Origin: JANMDU01 sp031376455 | GTDB taxonomy: Bacteria; Pseudomonadota; Gammaproteobacteria; Burkholderiales; Burkholderiaceae_C | Assembly (NCBI GenBank): GCA_031376455.1 | Contig: JANMDU010000001.1 | Span: 1 to 64,000, forward strand | DNA: 64,000 bases | Direction: 5' to 3' | Shown: positions 34,158 through 42,707 of the stretch, piece by piece | How positions within the stretch are numbered: the first letter of the stretch is position 1 | How the letters are laid out: every line of letters starts with the position of its first letter | Program-made: the position numbers and the translations under genes | The notes under the pieces: model-generated | Told to the model about the DNA's origin: nothing | What the model saw: only the letters and a program-made list of their open reading frames with translations | Database searches by the model: none

Positions 34158-35291
34158 ATGAGTTTGATCGCCACGCCACAGTCGATGCATTTTGAAGCTG
34201 CCTTGCCACTGCAAAGCGGTGCAAGCATTCGCGCTTACGACGTAGCTTATGAAACGTATGGCCAGCTCAACGCGGACAAGAGCAACGCCGTTTTAATCTG
34301 CCACGCACTTAACGCATCGCATCACGTGGCTGGCGTGTACGCAGGCAAGGATAAATCCGAAGGCTGGTGGGACAACATGATTGGCCCGGGCAAGCCCGTG
34401 GACACAAATCGCTTTTTTGTGATCGGCGTGAACAACATTGGCTCATGCTTTGGCTCCACCGGCCCGATGCATACGAACCCGGATAGCGGCGAAGTGTATG
34501 GCGCTGATTTCCCAGTCGTCACTGTGGAAGATTGGGTCAATGCGCAAGCGCGGCTGCTCGATGCGATGGGCATCGACAAACTCGTCGTGATGGGCGGCAG
34601 CTTAGGCGGCATGCAGGCGCTAAGTTGGACGTTGCTTTTCCCCGAGCGCATCACGCATGCCGTCGTTGTGGCCAGCGCGCCGAATTTGAATGCGGAGAAT
34701 ATTGCGTTCAACGAAGTGGCACGCCGCGCGATTGCCACCGATCCTGATTTTCATGGCGGGCATTTTTATCGGTATGGCGTGATCCCAAAACGCGGCTTGC
34801 GGATTGCGCGAATGATTGGCCACATCACCTATCTCTCGGACGATGTGATGAATGAGAAATTCGGAAGACTGTTGCGTGATGGCGTAGATTTGAAATACTC
34901 CACGCAAGATGTGGAATTCCAAATCGAGAGTTATCTGCGTTACCAAGGCGATAAGTTTGCCGAATATTTCGATGCCAACACGTATTTGCTGATCACCCGC
35001 GCTTTGGATTATTTTGATCCTGCAAAAAAATTCGATGGGTACTTAAGCGCCGCGCTCGCTGAGGTCACAGCAAAGTTTCTCCTCATTAGCTTCACCACCG
35101 ATTGGCGTTTTTCTCCCGCGCGTTCCCGGGAAATCGTGCGCGCCTTGCTCGACAATGGCCTCGATATCAGCTACTGCGAGATTGATGCGCCGCATGGGCA
35201 TGATGCATTTTTGCTCGATGACGCGCGTTATATGAATGCTGTACGCTCCTATTTCGAGAGCATATTGCGCAATAGGGATGCCGGCCAATGA
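34158..35291 (+). CDS. metX: Homoserine O-acyltransferase
   Basis: Alpha/beta-hydrolase-fold enzyme that acylates homoserine in the first committed step of methionine synthesis (acetyl or succinyl donor; MetX proteins of metXW loci often use succinyl-CoA). I start at the ATG at 34158, just after the leader terminator; the reading frame continues upstream only through the riboswitch and is not coding there. The product is 377 residues. The nucleophile is Ser148 in VMGGSLGGMQAL, with Asp in FTTDWRFSP and His in PHGHDAFLLDD. No Shine-Dalgarno is evident. It overlaps metW by four bases. Confidence 0.95.
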   Translation: MSLIATPQSMHFEAALPLQSGASIRAYDVAYETYGQLNADKSNAVLICHALNASHHVAGVYAGKDKSEGWWDNMIGPGKPVDTNRFFVIGVNNIGSCFGSTGPMHTNPDSGEVYGADFPVVTVEDWVNAQARLLDAMGIDKLVVMGGSLGGMQALSWTLLFPERITHAVVVASAPNLNAENIAFNEVARRAIATDPDFHGGHFYRYGVIPKRGLRIARMIGHITYLSDDVMNEKFGRLLRDGVDLKYSTQDVEFQIESYLRYQGDKFAEYFDANTYLLITRALDYFDPAKKFDGYLSAALAEVTAKFLLISFTTDWRFSPARSREIVRALLDNGLDISYCEIDAPHGHDAFLLDDARYMNAVRSYFESILRNRDAGQ

Positions 35292-35869
35292 GCAATTTAG
35301 CCCTCCACCAGCGCATCGCGCAAATGATTCCCCAAGGCGCACATGTGCTCGATCTCGGCTGCGGCGATGGCGCGTTGCTTGCGCATTTGAAGCAAGCGCG
35401 CGGCTGCACAGGCTATGGCGTAGAGATCAGTGATGAAGGCGTACACGCTTGCATCCAGCGCGGTGTGAATGTGATTCAAGCCAACTTAGATGCTGGCCTG
35501 TCCATGTTTCGCGATCAGAGCTTCGATGTGGTGCTGCAAATCGACACGCTTCAGCACTTACGCAATGCCGAAACTATGCTGCGCGAGACCGCACGCGTCG
35601 GCCAACTGGGCATCGTCGCCTTCCCTAATTTTGCACATTGGCCCAATCGCTGGGCTGTGCTGCAAGGCCAAATGCCTGTGACGAAAACGCTGCCTTACCA
35701 GTGGTATGACACGCCGAATATTCGCGTGGGGACATTTAAAGATTTCGAACAACTCGCCCAAAAAAATGGCCTGCGTATTGAAGACGGATTTGGCTGGCAG
35801 GGCAGCAAAGAAATCCGCTTCGCACCGAACGTTCGCGCCAGCATGGCGGTGTTTGCCTTCAAACATTAA
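35288..35869 (+). CDS. metW: Methionine biosynthesis protein MetW
   Basis: A 193-residue class-I methyltransferase-like protein with the SAM-binding motif VLDLGCGDGALLAHL and the family block QIDTLQHLRNAETMLRE. MetW is almost always paired with metX and is needed for full homoserine acylation in several Proteobacteria, although its exact chemistry is unclear. The start overlaps the metX stop (ATGA), so it shares the SAM-II leader control. Downstream lie 143 bp before the rhodanese gene; no terminator is evident there. Confidence 0.95.
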   Translation: MSNLALHQRIAQMIPQGAHVLDLGCGDGALLAHLKQARGCTGYGVEISDEGVHACIQRGVNVIQANLDAGLSMFRDQSFDVVLQIDTLQHLRNAETMLRETARVGQLGIVAFPNFAHWPNRWAVLQGQMPVTKTLPYQWYDTPNIRVGTFKDFEQLAQKNGLRIEDGFGWQGSKEIRFAPNVRASMAVFAFKH

Positions 35870-36012
35870 TCTGCCGGATACTCTGCTGCGATAAATAACG
35901 GTACACTCATCCATCGGGATTTCAAAGCCTCCCGAATCTCTTGAATCACTTTGAGAAGATAGACGGTGTCCCGTCCAAGTGCTGGCCACCCTGAATTTCA
36001 GGACGTTTTTGC

Positions 36013-36399
36013 ATGGACACCGCGATGACAACACTTTTCTCTATTTCTCCTTCTGACCTTCTGCATCGCATCGGCTCAGCAGATGCACCTGTGCTCCTCG
36101 ACGTGCGGCGTGATGCTGCTTTTGACACCAGCTCGCAAATAATAACCAGCGCCACGCGATGTGCGCCACAGGATGTGGCTGCTTGGGGCGCAGCCAATCC
36201 CGCGTTGCGCGATAAAGAGATCGTTGTGTACTGCGTCTATGGGCACAACGTCAGTGCCGACGCATGTGTACAGCTTCGCGCACTAGGCTTCAATGCGCGA
36301 GCGCTTGTAGGCGGCATCCAAGGTGGGGAGGACGGCGTAGATACACCCAGCGAGACAGCTTTCTGGCGCGCCACAAATCTGCCGCGCCAAGCAAAATGA
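36013..36399 (+). CDS. Single-domain rhodanese, coupled to chrA
   Basis: A 128-residue sulfurtransferase-like protein. The domain spans about residues 10-115 with VLLDVRRDAAFD and the active-site loop YCVYGHNVSADA, where Cys is the candidate sulfur carrier. It overlaps the chrA ATG by four bases, so both are translated together. Rhodanese-like proteins beside chromate transporters are known from ChrB-type loci, but this one lacks the ChrB domain. A role in handling oxidant damage or sulfur supply during chromate stress is inference. AGGA lies about ten bases before the start. Confidence 0.88.
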   Translation: MDTAMTTLFSISPSDLLHRIGSADAPVLLDVRRDAAFDTSSQIITSATRCAPQDVAAWGAANPALRDKEIVVYCVYGHNVSADACVQLRALGFNARALVGGIQGGEDGVDTPSETAFWRATNLPRQAK

Positions 36400-37778
36400 A
36401 GGCGGCGATCAACATGCCTTCAATGCCACAAGTCTCTTTCACGCAAGCCTTGCTTTTCTGGCTCAAGCTGGGCTTCATCAGCTTCGGCGGGCCGGCGGGG
36501 CAGATCGCTATTTTGCAAAAAGAGCTCGTTGATGAGCGACGCTGGATTTCTCAAGCAAGGTTTAACCATGCGCTGAATTACTGCATGCTGCTCCCCGGGC
36601 CGGAAGCTCAGCAACTGGCCACTTATATCGGTTGGCTGATGCATCGCACGCCAGGCGCGCTCGTTGCAGGCGGACTTTTTGTGTTGCCATCGCTGTTTAT
36701 TCTGATTGCGCTGAGTTGGATATTCGTGGTCTATGGCCAAGTGCCCGCAGTGGCTTCGGTGCTTTGGGGCGTGCAATGCGCCGTGGCTGCGATTGTGGTG
36801 CATGCCTTGCATCGCGTCGCAACTCGCACGATGCCAAATTTTAAGGAAAATCGGCAATTAGCCGGCGTATTATTTGCGCTAAGTGCTATGAGTTTCATAG
36901 CACTTACTTTTCTGAACGTCAGCTTCTTGTGGATCGTGTTGATTACAGGCGTGGTGGGCTGGGCGGCTGCAAAATGGCATCCAGAGCAGTTTGCAGGTGG
37001 CGGGCATGGCGGGCATAACGGTGTGGCAAAGGCAGGCGACACAGCATATTTGATCGGGGACGATACGCCGACGCCAGCTCACGCGATGTATTCCAAAACA
37101 AAAATGCTGCGTGTGTTGGCTGTGGGCTTGGCGCTCTGGGCAGCGAGTTTTGCTGCGTTAGTCGCTTGGCAAGGCTGGGATTCAAGCCTTACGAAAATGG
37201 GCTGGTTTTTCAGCAAGGCAGCGATGGTAACATTTGGCGGTGCATATGCGGTGCTGCCGTATGTGACGCAAACGGCGGTAGCCAATCAGTGGCTCACGCC
37301 TGATCAAATGATGGCGGGCTTGGCACTCGGCGAGACGACACCGGGGCCTCTCATCATGATCGTCGCTTTTGTAGGCTACGTGGGGCAAGCGCTGGAGGTG
37401 CAGCGTATGGGTAGTGGAGCAAACTTGATCGGCACAGCGATGTTCATCATGGGAAGCTTGGGCGCAATAGTTGCCACTTGGTTCACATTTCTACCGAGCT
37501 TCGTCTTCATCTTGAGCGGCGGGCCGTTTATCGAATCGACACATGGCAACATAAGCTTTACCGCGCCACTCAAAGCGATCAGTGCAGCCGTAGTGGGTGC
37601 AATTGCATCACTCGCCATTTTGTTTATTCAGCATACGGTATGGAGCTTGCGCGGTGTGGATTGGGTTGCTATTGCATTGATGTTGTTGGCTGCATTTGCC
37701 TTGTTTAAATGGCAATGGAGCGTTTTGCGGGTGATTGTGTTGTGCGCTTTCTTTGGTTTGACTCGTGGCTTAATTTAA
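36396..37778 (+). CDS. chrA: Chromate efflux transporter, long-chain ChrA
   Basis: A 460-residue inner-membrane protein of the CHR family with two homologous halves. The first half starts FWLKLGFISFGGPAGQIAIL and includes NYCMLLPGPEAQQLATYIGW. The second half (about 250-460) has FFSKAAMVTFGGAYAVLPYV and LALGETTPGPLIMIVAFVGY. About ten membrane segments are expected. It exports chromate using the proton motive force. A complete dispersed-repeat copy (36838-36903) lies in the coding sequence for the helix at about residues 150-170 between the halves. The start overlaps the rhodanese stop. Confidence 0.95.
   Translation: MKAAINMPSMPQVSFTQALLFWLKLGFISFGGPAGQIAILQKELVDERRWISQARFNHALNYCMLLPGPEAQQLATYIGWLMHRTPGALVAGGLFVLPSLFILIALSWIFVVYGQVPAVASVLWGVQCAVAAIVVHALHRVATRTMPNFKENRQLAGVLFALSAMSFIALTFLNVSFLWIVLITGVVGWAAAKWHPEQFAGGGHGGHNGVAKAGDTAYLIGDDTPTPAHAMYSKTKMLRVLAVGLALWAASFAALVAWQGWDSSLTKMGWFFSKAAMVTFGGAYAVLPYVTQTAVANQWLTPDQMMAGLALGETTPGPLIMIVAFVGYVGQALEVQRMGSGANLIGTAMFIMGSLGAIVATWFTFLPSFVFILSGGPFIESTHGNISFTAPLKAISAAVVGAIASLAILFIQHTVWSLRGVDWVAIALMLLAAFALFKWQWSVLRVIVLCAFFGLTRGLI
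36838..36903 (-). repeat. 68-bp dispersed repeat copy inside chrA
   Basis: On the minus strand: perfect stem TGCTATGAAACTCATAGCA, core CTTAGCGCAAATAATACGCC then GGC, and tail GCCGATTTTCCTTAAAATTT. Despite this strong match it is in frame and encodes part of a membrane helix. Confidence 0.8.
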
Positions 37779-37782
37779 AGTT

Positions 37783-37913
37783 TAATGCGAGCCGCTCGCC
37801 TGCCACGTAATGCGGCTTGAATGAGCAGTGAAGTGGATTGAAGAGGAGACCAGATCCCACAATCAAAGTGACGGCGACGATGATTGTGGTGCATTGATCT
37901 GGCCTCCCTCCTC
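37783..37913. repeat. Partial 162-bp-repeat end plus long hairpin after chrA
   Basis: 37791-37805 carries GCCGCTCGCCTGCCACGT, similar to the left end of the 162-bp repeats at 42471 and 44308. A separate imperfect hairpin follows: GACCAGATC..CACAATC (37849-37864) pairs with GATTGTG..GATCTGG (37882-37902), extended by GAGGAG/CTCCTC. It lies between the convergent chrA and EF-hand genes. No T-run is present, so a terminator role is uncertain. Confidence 0.55.
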
Positions 37914-37940
37914 AAAACGAAAGTGAGCAAAGGTTCAAAC

Positions 37941-38282
37941 TTACTCTTTAGCCACTTCCGCAAACTCCACTTTGGAGAGAAAGCCGTCTTTGTCCAGATC
38001 GGCTTTGTCAAAAATCTCAAGAATAGCGGGCATTACAGCGGCTTCTTCTTTGCTCAGCTTACTATCGGTATTTTTGTCAGCGCGAGCAAAAGCTTCTTGT
38101 ACTTTCGCACTCATCTCCGATGGCTTGGCAGGCGCACTCATTTGCGCCAAGGCTGAGTTCATATGCATCGCAGCGAGTGTCACCAAGCCAATGCTGAAGG
38201 TATTGAAATAGCGCGTGACGAGGCTGGTGTCTGCTTTGCGCTGTTGGCGTTTGCTCAGCTGAACGGATGGCTTTGGATTCAT
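37941..38282 (-). CDS. Exported EF-hand calcium-binding protein
   Basis: A 113-residue protein starting at the ATG at 38282 (MNPKPSVQLSKRQQRK) with AAGGAG upstream. A basic N region and hydrophobic stretch (about 30-48, ending NSALAQ) look like a signal peptide or anchor. Two EF-hand loops follow: DKNTDSKLSKEE (about residue 68) and DLDKDGFLSKVE (about residue 93), both with the acidic ligand pattern intact. It probably binds calcium in the periplasm; the partner is unknown. It is convergent with chrA. Confidence 0.85.
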   Translation of the reverse strand: MNPKPSVQLSKRQQRKADTSLVTRYFNTFSIGLVTLAAMHMNSALAQMSAPAKPSEMSAKVQEAFARADKNTDSKLSKEEAAVMPAILEIFDKADLDKDGFLSKVEFAEVAKE

Positions 38283-38424
38283 GCGAAAACTCCTTGAAGT
38301 GTTGAACGAACCTTCATTGAATCTCAGCAAGCGCAGATCACCAAGCGCTTTTGCCAACTGTTATCTGGCGCGCAGTTATCTCACATGGCGCACAACGCTT
38401 CTCACCTTTTCCACATCTTTTTAC

Positions 38425-38485
38425 AGAGAAACCGGGCTATAGCCGGCATAGATTATGCGCAGATTGCTACTAAATCAGTAGTAAA
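38425..38485 (-). repeat. 68-bp hairpin-headed dispersed repeat upstream of EF-hand gene
   Basis: On the minus strand: stem TTTACTACTGATTTAGTAGC, core ATCTGCGCATAATCTATGCC then GGCTA; the tail is degenerate. It is in the 260-bp gap between the EF-hand start (38282) and the metallopeptidase stop (38543), which otherwise shows no gene. Confidence 0.8.
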
Positions 38486-38542
38486 TGTAAATTGTGCAAG
38501 TGCTTGCCTTGTGTACGCTCACACCGACAAACAAACAGACGC

Positions 38543-39682
38543 TCACACACGCGTTTGTGAAATCACCTCGTGGATAAACTGCAGTTTCGCCACCCCTTTG
38601 CGGGGCAGCATAAAGGGATAAAACGGTGCTTGCCCCATGCTGTCAGACAGTTCATTGAGCACACTGGTCAAGCGCAGCCAATCGTTGATGAGCTGCAAAT
38701 AGGCGGGCGCACCTTCGCGATTCGCATCCCAAAGCGCATCCGCGCCAAACGACTGAACGCGCGATTCCACATCATGGGCCGTCAAGCCAAAGCTCGCAGC
38801 GCTATCGAGCGCATCGCGCAAATGCAAATAGTGCGCCCAGCTCTCGGCCCAATCTTCCCAAGGGTGGCTGCTGGCGTATTCGCTCACATGCTTTTCGCGC
38901 CAATCTGGCGGTGCGCCTTGGACATAATGCTGCTGCAGGGCAGCGTTGTAATCTGCTCGCTCATCGCCAAACAGCTCCCGAAAGCTACTCTGCCACGGCG
39001 TGCCTGCGACCAATCTGTCCCAATAATAGTGGCCGATCTCATGGCGCAGATGGCCTAGCAAGGTACGGTAAGGCTCATGCAGCGCAGCACGATTTTGCTC
39101 ACGGAAGGCATCATCGGCCTCCATCGCGTTGACGGTGATGAGGCCATGGCCATGGCCGGTGATCACGGGTTGATCCGGCCAATCGCGCAGGAAATCAAAG
39201 GCCAAGCCTCTCTCCTCGTCCTGCCAAACGCCGGGTAACTTAGAGCGCACTGGCAAGCCCAGCGAGAGCAACTGGCTGACCAAGCGGCGCTTGGCGTTTT
39301 CAATCCGCCCCCAAAGAACCTGATTCTCTTCCAGGCTCTGATCTGGGATCATACGATTCAAGCTGCATGAAATGCACAGCCCGCGATCATGATGTGAAGC
39401 GATGCCGGCGGGGCGCAGCCAATTGCAATTCGCGGCTGTTTGAAAGTTGGCGCAGCGGTGAAAGGCCTCGCCATCGGAATCACCTTCGATATGCCAAGCG
39501 TCGCCTGCATCACCATGATGCGCCACCAGCGCCACCATGCGCGCACTGCTGGGCTCATAGGCGAGCGTGCGGCCACAGTTCAAACACTGACTGTTGCGAA
39601 AAAAGATCGGCGAGCCGCATACGCAGCGGTACGCGTGGCGCGTGGAGCGAATCGTGTTTTGAGCAGTGGCGGTTATAGACAT
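38543..39682 (-). CDS. Putative zinc-binding metallopeptidase with N-terminal zinc ribbon
   Basis: A 379-residue protein of the putative zinc-binding metallopeptidase family (DUF2248-like). The N terminus has a zinc ribbon, C20-x-C22 and C33-x-x-C36 (YRCVCG, CLNCGRTL), with further Cys pairs (CISC near 103-106). The catalytic motif is LRHEIGHYYWD with His214, Glu215 and His218, followed by a downstream acidic ELFGDERADY that may supply the third ligand. No signal peptide is visible, so it is probably cytoplasmic. Substrates are unknown. Its start touches a dispersed repeat (39682-39750). Confidence 0.85.
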   Translation of the reverse strand: MSITATAQNTIRSTRHAYRCVCGSPIFFRNSQCLNCGRTLAYEPSSARMVALVAHHGDAGDAWHIEGDSDGEAFHRCANFQTAANCNWLRPAGIASHHDRGLCISCSLNRMIPDQSLEENQVLWGRIENAKRRLVSQLLSLGLPVRSKLPGVWQDEERGLAFDFLRDWPDQPVITGHGHGLITVNAMEADDAFREQNRAALHEPYRTLLGHLRHEIGHYYWDRLVAGTPWQSSFRELFGDERADYNAALQQHYVQGAPPDWREKHVSEYASSHPWEDWAESWAHYLHLRDALDSAASFGLTAHDVESRVQSFGADALWDANREGAPAYLQLINDWLRLTSVLNELSDSMGQAPFYPFMLPRKGVAKLQFIHEVISQTRV

Positions 39683-39750
39683 ACTATGAATTTAATAGCA
39701 CATCACGCAATAAATATGCCGGCTAGAAGCCTATTTTGCCTTAAAAATCA
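39682..39750 (+). repeat. 68-bp hairpin-headed dispersed repeat between metallopeptidase and gshA
   Basis: Half-stem CTATGAATTTAATAG, core CATCACGCAATAAATATGCC then GGCTAGA, and a full tail GCCTATTTTGCCTTAAAAAT. It exactly fills the 65-bp space between the two minus-strand genes; the gshA stop lies at its tail end. Confidence 0.88.
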
Positions 39751-41064
39751 ATCGTACACCTCAGCTTCGGGATCGGTGGCTTCCAATTCGTAGCTGGCCG
39801 CCAGCATCGCCAGCCGCCCGATCACGCCATACATATAAAAGCGGTTCGGCAAGCTCGCTCCCGGCTTAGCGCCCGGCTGCGGCATGTGCGCTGATTTATC
39901 AAACGCCAACGGCACAAATTGCGCACCCGGCGCATTCAAATTCTCATCCACACCGCGCTCCGAATGCACGCGATAAAAACCGCCCACCACATAGCGATCC
40001 ATCATATAAACCACTGGCTCTGCCACCGCAGCGTTCACGCGTTCATTGGTGTGTACGCCTTCTTGGATGATCACTTGATTGATCTCCATGCCATCTTTGG
40101 ACACGCTCATTTTATTTTTCGTTTTGCGATTGATCACATCCAGATCTTTCACATCGCGCACCGTCATGATGCCCATGCCATACGTGCCGTTGTCGGCTTT
40201 TACGACGACGAAAGGCTTCTCGTTGATGCCGTATTCTTTGTATTTTTTCTTGATCTTGGTCAGCAAGGTATCGACATTGCTCGTGAGGCAATCCATCCCC
40301 ACACCTTCTTGGAAATTGACTTCGCCGCATTGCGCAAACATTGGATTGATCAACCACGGATCAATGCCTAGCAACTTGCCGAAGCGCTTGGTGAGCTCTT
40401 CGTAGGCCTCAAAATGCTTGGATTTGCGGCGCACATGCCAACCAGCATGCAGCGGCGGCAATAAAAATTGCTCGTGAATATCTTCCAAAATGCCAGGTAT
40501 ACCGGCGCTCAAATCATTGTTGAGCAAAATGGTACAAGGATCAAAATCTTTGAGGCCAAGCCGGCCTTTGCCCAGCCCCGAATCGCTCTTGATGCGCAAA
40601 GTGGGCTCGAGCAGAATGCTCTCGCCGTTGGGCAAATCAACGCGCGTGGGCTCTTTGATCTCAGGGTTGATCGAGCCAAGGCGGACATTCAGCCCCGCCA
40701 TGTTGAAGATGCGCGCCAGCCGCGCGACGTTCATCAAATAGTAGGGGTTGCGTGTGTGGTTCTCAGGAATCACCAGCAAATTTTTTGCGTCCGGGCAGAT
40801 CTTCTCAATCGCCGCCATCGCCGCCTGCACTGCGAGCGGCAGCATTTCTTCCGTCAGATTGTTCCAGCCGCCAGGATAGAGATTGGTATCCACAGGCGCG
40901 AGCTTGAAGCCCGCATTGCGCACATCGACCGAGCTATAAAACGGCGGCGTGTGCTCCATCCACTCCAAGCGAAACCAGCGCTCAATCGCTGGCATGCAAT
41001 CCAAAATGCGCTGCTCCAATTCGTTGATCGGGCTGTTGGTGGCGGTGATGAGGTGCGGAACCAT
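39748..41064 (-). CDS. gshA: Glutamate-cysteine ligase (proteobacterial GshA subtype)
   Basis: ATP-dependent enzyme for the first step of glutathione synthesis. The 438-residue sequence matches the subtype seen in Burkholderiales and acidithiobacilli (TIGR02049-like), not the E. coli GshA type; marks include PVDTNLYPGGWNNL, PENHTRNPYYL, KADNGTYGMGIMTV and FYRVHSERG. The partner gshB is at the left edge of the window, 39 kb away, although the two are often neighbours in relatives. The stop codon falls in the tail of a dispersed repeat. It is divergent from pgk. Confidence 0.93.
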   Translation of the reverse strand: MVPHLITATNSPINELEQRILDCMPAIERWFRLEWMEHTPPFYSSVDVRNAGFKLAPVDTNLYPGGWNNLTEEMLPLAVQAAMAAIEKICPDAKNLLVIPENHTRNPYYLMNVARLARIFNMAGLNVRLGSINPEIKEPTRVDLPNGESILLEPTLRIKSDSGLGKGRLGLKDFDPCTILLNNDLSAGIPGILEDIHEQFLLPPLHAGWHVRRKSKHFEAYEELTKRFGKLLGIDPWLINPMFAQCGEVNFQEGVGMDCLTSNVDTLLTKIKKKYKEYGINEKPFVVVKADNGTYGMGIMTVRDVKDLDVINRKTKNKMSVSKDGMEINQVIIQEGVHTNERVNAAVAEPVVYMMDRYVVGGFYRVHSERGVDENLNAPGAQFVPLAFDKSAHMPQPGAKPGASLPNRFYMYGVIGRLAMLAASYELEATDPEAEVYD

Positions 41065-41217
41065 TTTTTTCTTTCAGTAATTTAACTTTATTTTAAGTAT
41101 TTGAGGGCACGCACGCCAGTTACAAGACGAGAACGGAATTTGCCACGCCTTGCCTACCTACAATAGCCAAGTTTGCCGAATTTTGGCAAGGTATTCATGA
41201 CATTTTCAGGGCAAACC

Positions 41218-42432
41218 ATGCAATTCATCCGCTTCTCTGACCTCTGCACCGCAGGCAAAGTTGCCAAACAGCGTGTCTTTATTCGCGCTGATCTCAATGT
41301 GCCGCAAGATGATGCTGGCAAGATCACCGAAGACACCCGCATCCGCGCCAGCATTCCTTGCATTGAAATGGCTTTGAAGGCTGGTGCAGCAGTTATGGTG
41401 ACATCTCATCTTGGCCGCCCGACGGAAGGCGAATTTAAACCTGAAGACAGCCTCGCGCCTGTGGCTGTGCGCATGAGTGAATTACTGGGCAAGCCCGTCA
41501 AGCTCGTCTCCAATTGGGTCGATGGCGTGGCTGTCAATCCCGGTGAAGTCGTGCTGCTAGAAAACTGTCGCGTGAATGTCGGCGAGAAGAAGAATTCCCC
41601 CGAGCTCGCGCAAAAAATGGCGGCTTTGTGCGACATCTTCGTTCATGACGCCTTCGGCACAGCCCACCGCGCCGAAGCCTCCACCTACGGCATTGCGCAA
41701 TATGCAAAAATCGCCAGCGCCGGCCCATTACTAGCGGCTGAGATGGATGCTATTTCGCTAGCCCTCGCTAATCCAAAGCGCCCACTGGTCGCCATCGTGG
41801 CAGGCAGCAAAGTCTCCACTAAGCTCACGATTCTTCAAGCGCTCTCCAGCAAAGTCGATGGCCTGATCGTCGGCGGCGGTATCGCCAACACCTTCATGTT
41901 AGCTGCAGGTTTGAACATTGGCAAATCATTAGCCGAGCCAGACTTACTCGATCAAGCCAAAGCAGTGATCGAAGCAATGAAGGCGCGCGGCGAGAAGGCA
42001 GGAGACGCAAGCATCTCGGTGCCCATCCCCGTCGACGTGGTCTGCGCCAAAACCTTCTCACCCGATGCAGTAGCCACCGTCAAAGCCGCCACCGATGTAG
42101 CCGATGACGACCTCATCCTCGACATCGGCCCCAAAACCGCCGCCATCCTCGCCGAAAAACTCCAAGCCGCCGGTACGATCGTGTGGAATGGCCCGGTCGG
42201 CGTATTCGAGTTCGCCGCGTTCGAGAATGGCACCAAAACCATCGCCGAGGCAATAGCAAAATCCAGCGCCTTCAGCATCGCAGGCGGCGGCGACACCTTG
42301 GCCGCGATTGCGAAATACGGCATTGAAAAAGAAGTGAGCTACATCTCAACTGGCGGTGGTGCTTTCCTCGAAGTGCTCGAAGGTAAGACTCTTCCTGCGT
42401 TTGAGATATTGGGGAAGCGGGCCGCTGGTTGA
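41218..42432 (+). CDS. pgk: Phosphoglycerate kinase
   Basis: Glycolytic enzyme that transfers phosphate from 1,3-bisphosphoglycerate to ADP. I choose the ATG at 41218 (MQFIRFSDLCTAGKVAKQRV) with AGGG upstream; an ATG at 41197 (preceded by AAGG) would add seven residues. From 41218 the protein has 404 residues. Visible landmarks: VFIRADLNVPQD, TSHLGRPTEG, GPLLAAEMDAISLAL and the nucleotide-domain SIAGGGDTLAAI. A 162-bp structured repeat begins 39 bp after its stop and marks the edge of an accessory islet. Confidence 0.98.
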   Translation: MQFIRFSDLCTAGKVAKQRVFIRADLNVPQDDAGKITEDTRIRASIPCIEMALKAGAAVMVTSHLGRPTEGEFKPEDSLAPVAVRMSELLGKPVKLVSNWVDGVAVNPGEVVLLENCRVNVGEKKNSPELAQKMAALCDIFVHDAFGTAHRAEASTYGIAQYAKIASAGPLLAAEMDAISLALANPKRPLVAIVAGSKVSTKLTILQALSSKVDGLIVGGGIANTFMLAAGLNIGKSLAEPDLLDQAKAVIEAMKARGEKAGDASISVPIPVDVVCAKTFSPDAVATVKAATDVADDDLILDIGPKTAAILAEKLQAAGTIVWNGPVGVFEFAAFENGTKTIAEAIAKSSAFSIAGGGDTLAAIAKYGIEKEVSYISTGGGAFLEVLEGKTLPAFEILGKRAAG

Positions 42433-42470
42433 TTCTTTGCTTGGTTGGTGAGCTTGAGGTTTGACGCAAC

Positions 42471-42632
42471 CCGCTCGCCTGCCCCGTGACGTGCCCGAAA
42501 AAGCCGAGGCCTTTCTTCGTTGGCCGCTCCTACCCGCAAGCGACGAGCTGCGATCTTTTGTAGTGATCTGTACGAGGTTTGCCGCGCCCGACCAGCGAAA
42601 GGCTTCGTTTTTTCAGACCCATCACGGAGCGG
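42471..42632 (+). repeat. 162-bp structured repeat, left copy (after pgk)
   Basis: It starts CCGCTCGCCTGCCCCGTGAC and ends CAGACCCATCACGGAGCGG. Its own ends are imperfectly complementary over about 35 bp (GTGCCCGAAAAAGCCGAGGC against GCTTCGTTTTTTCAGACCC), so the unit can fold back on itself. The first 47 bases are identical to the right copy at 44146-44308, which is inverted. Confidence 0.85.
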
Positions 42633-42707
42633 AACAATAGTGATCACTGTTTGATATCACCGTGATCGCGCTAGTCTGCGTCGCAGCATAAACACTTGCA
42701 AGGAAAA

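Noticed and set aside
35865..35905. Possible degenerate repeat after metW (CGCAGCAGAGTATCCGGCAGA on the minus strand)
   Set aside because: Only about 20 bases resemble the core; stem and tail are missing, so chance cannot be excluded.
41735..41765. GCTATTTCGCTAGC-like segment in pgk resembling the 68-bp repeat stem
   Set aside because: The core and tail are absent, and the encoded GPLLAAEMDAISLAL is normal conserved PGK sequence.
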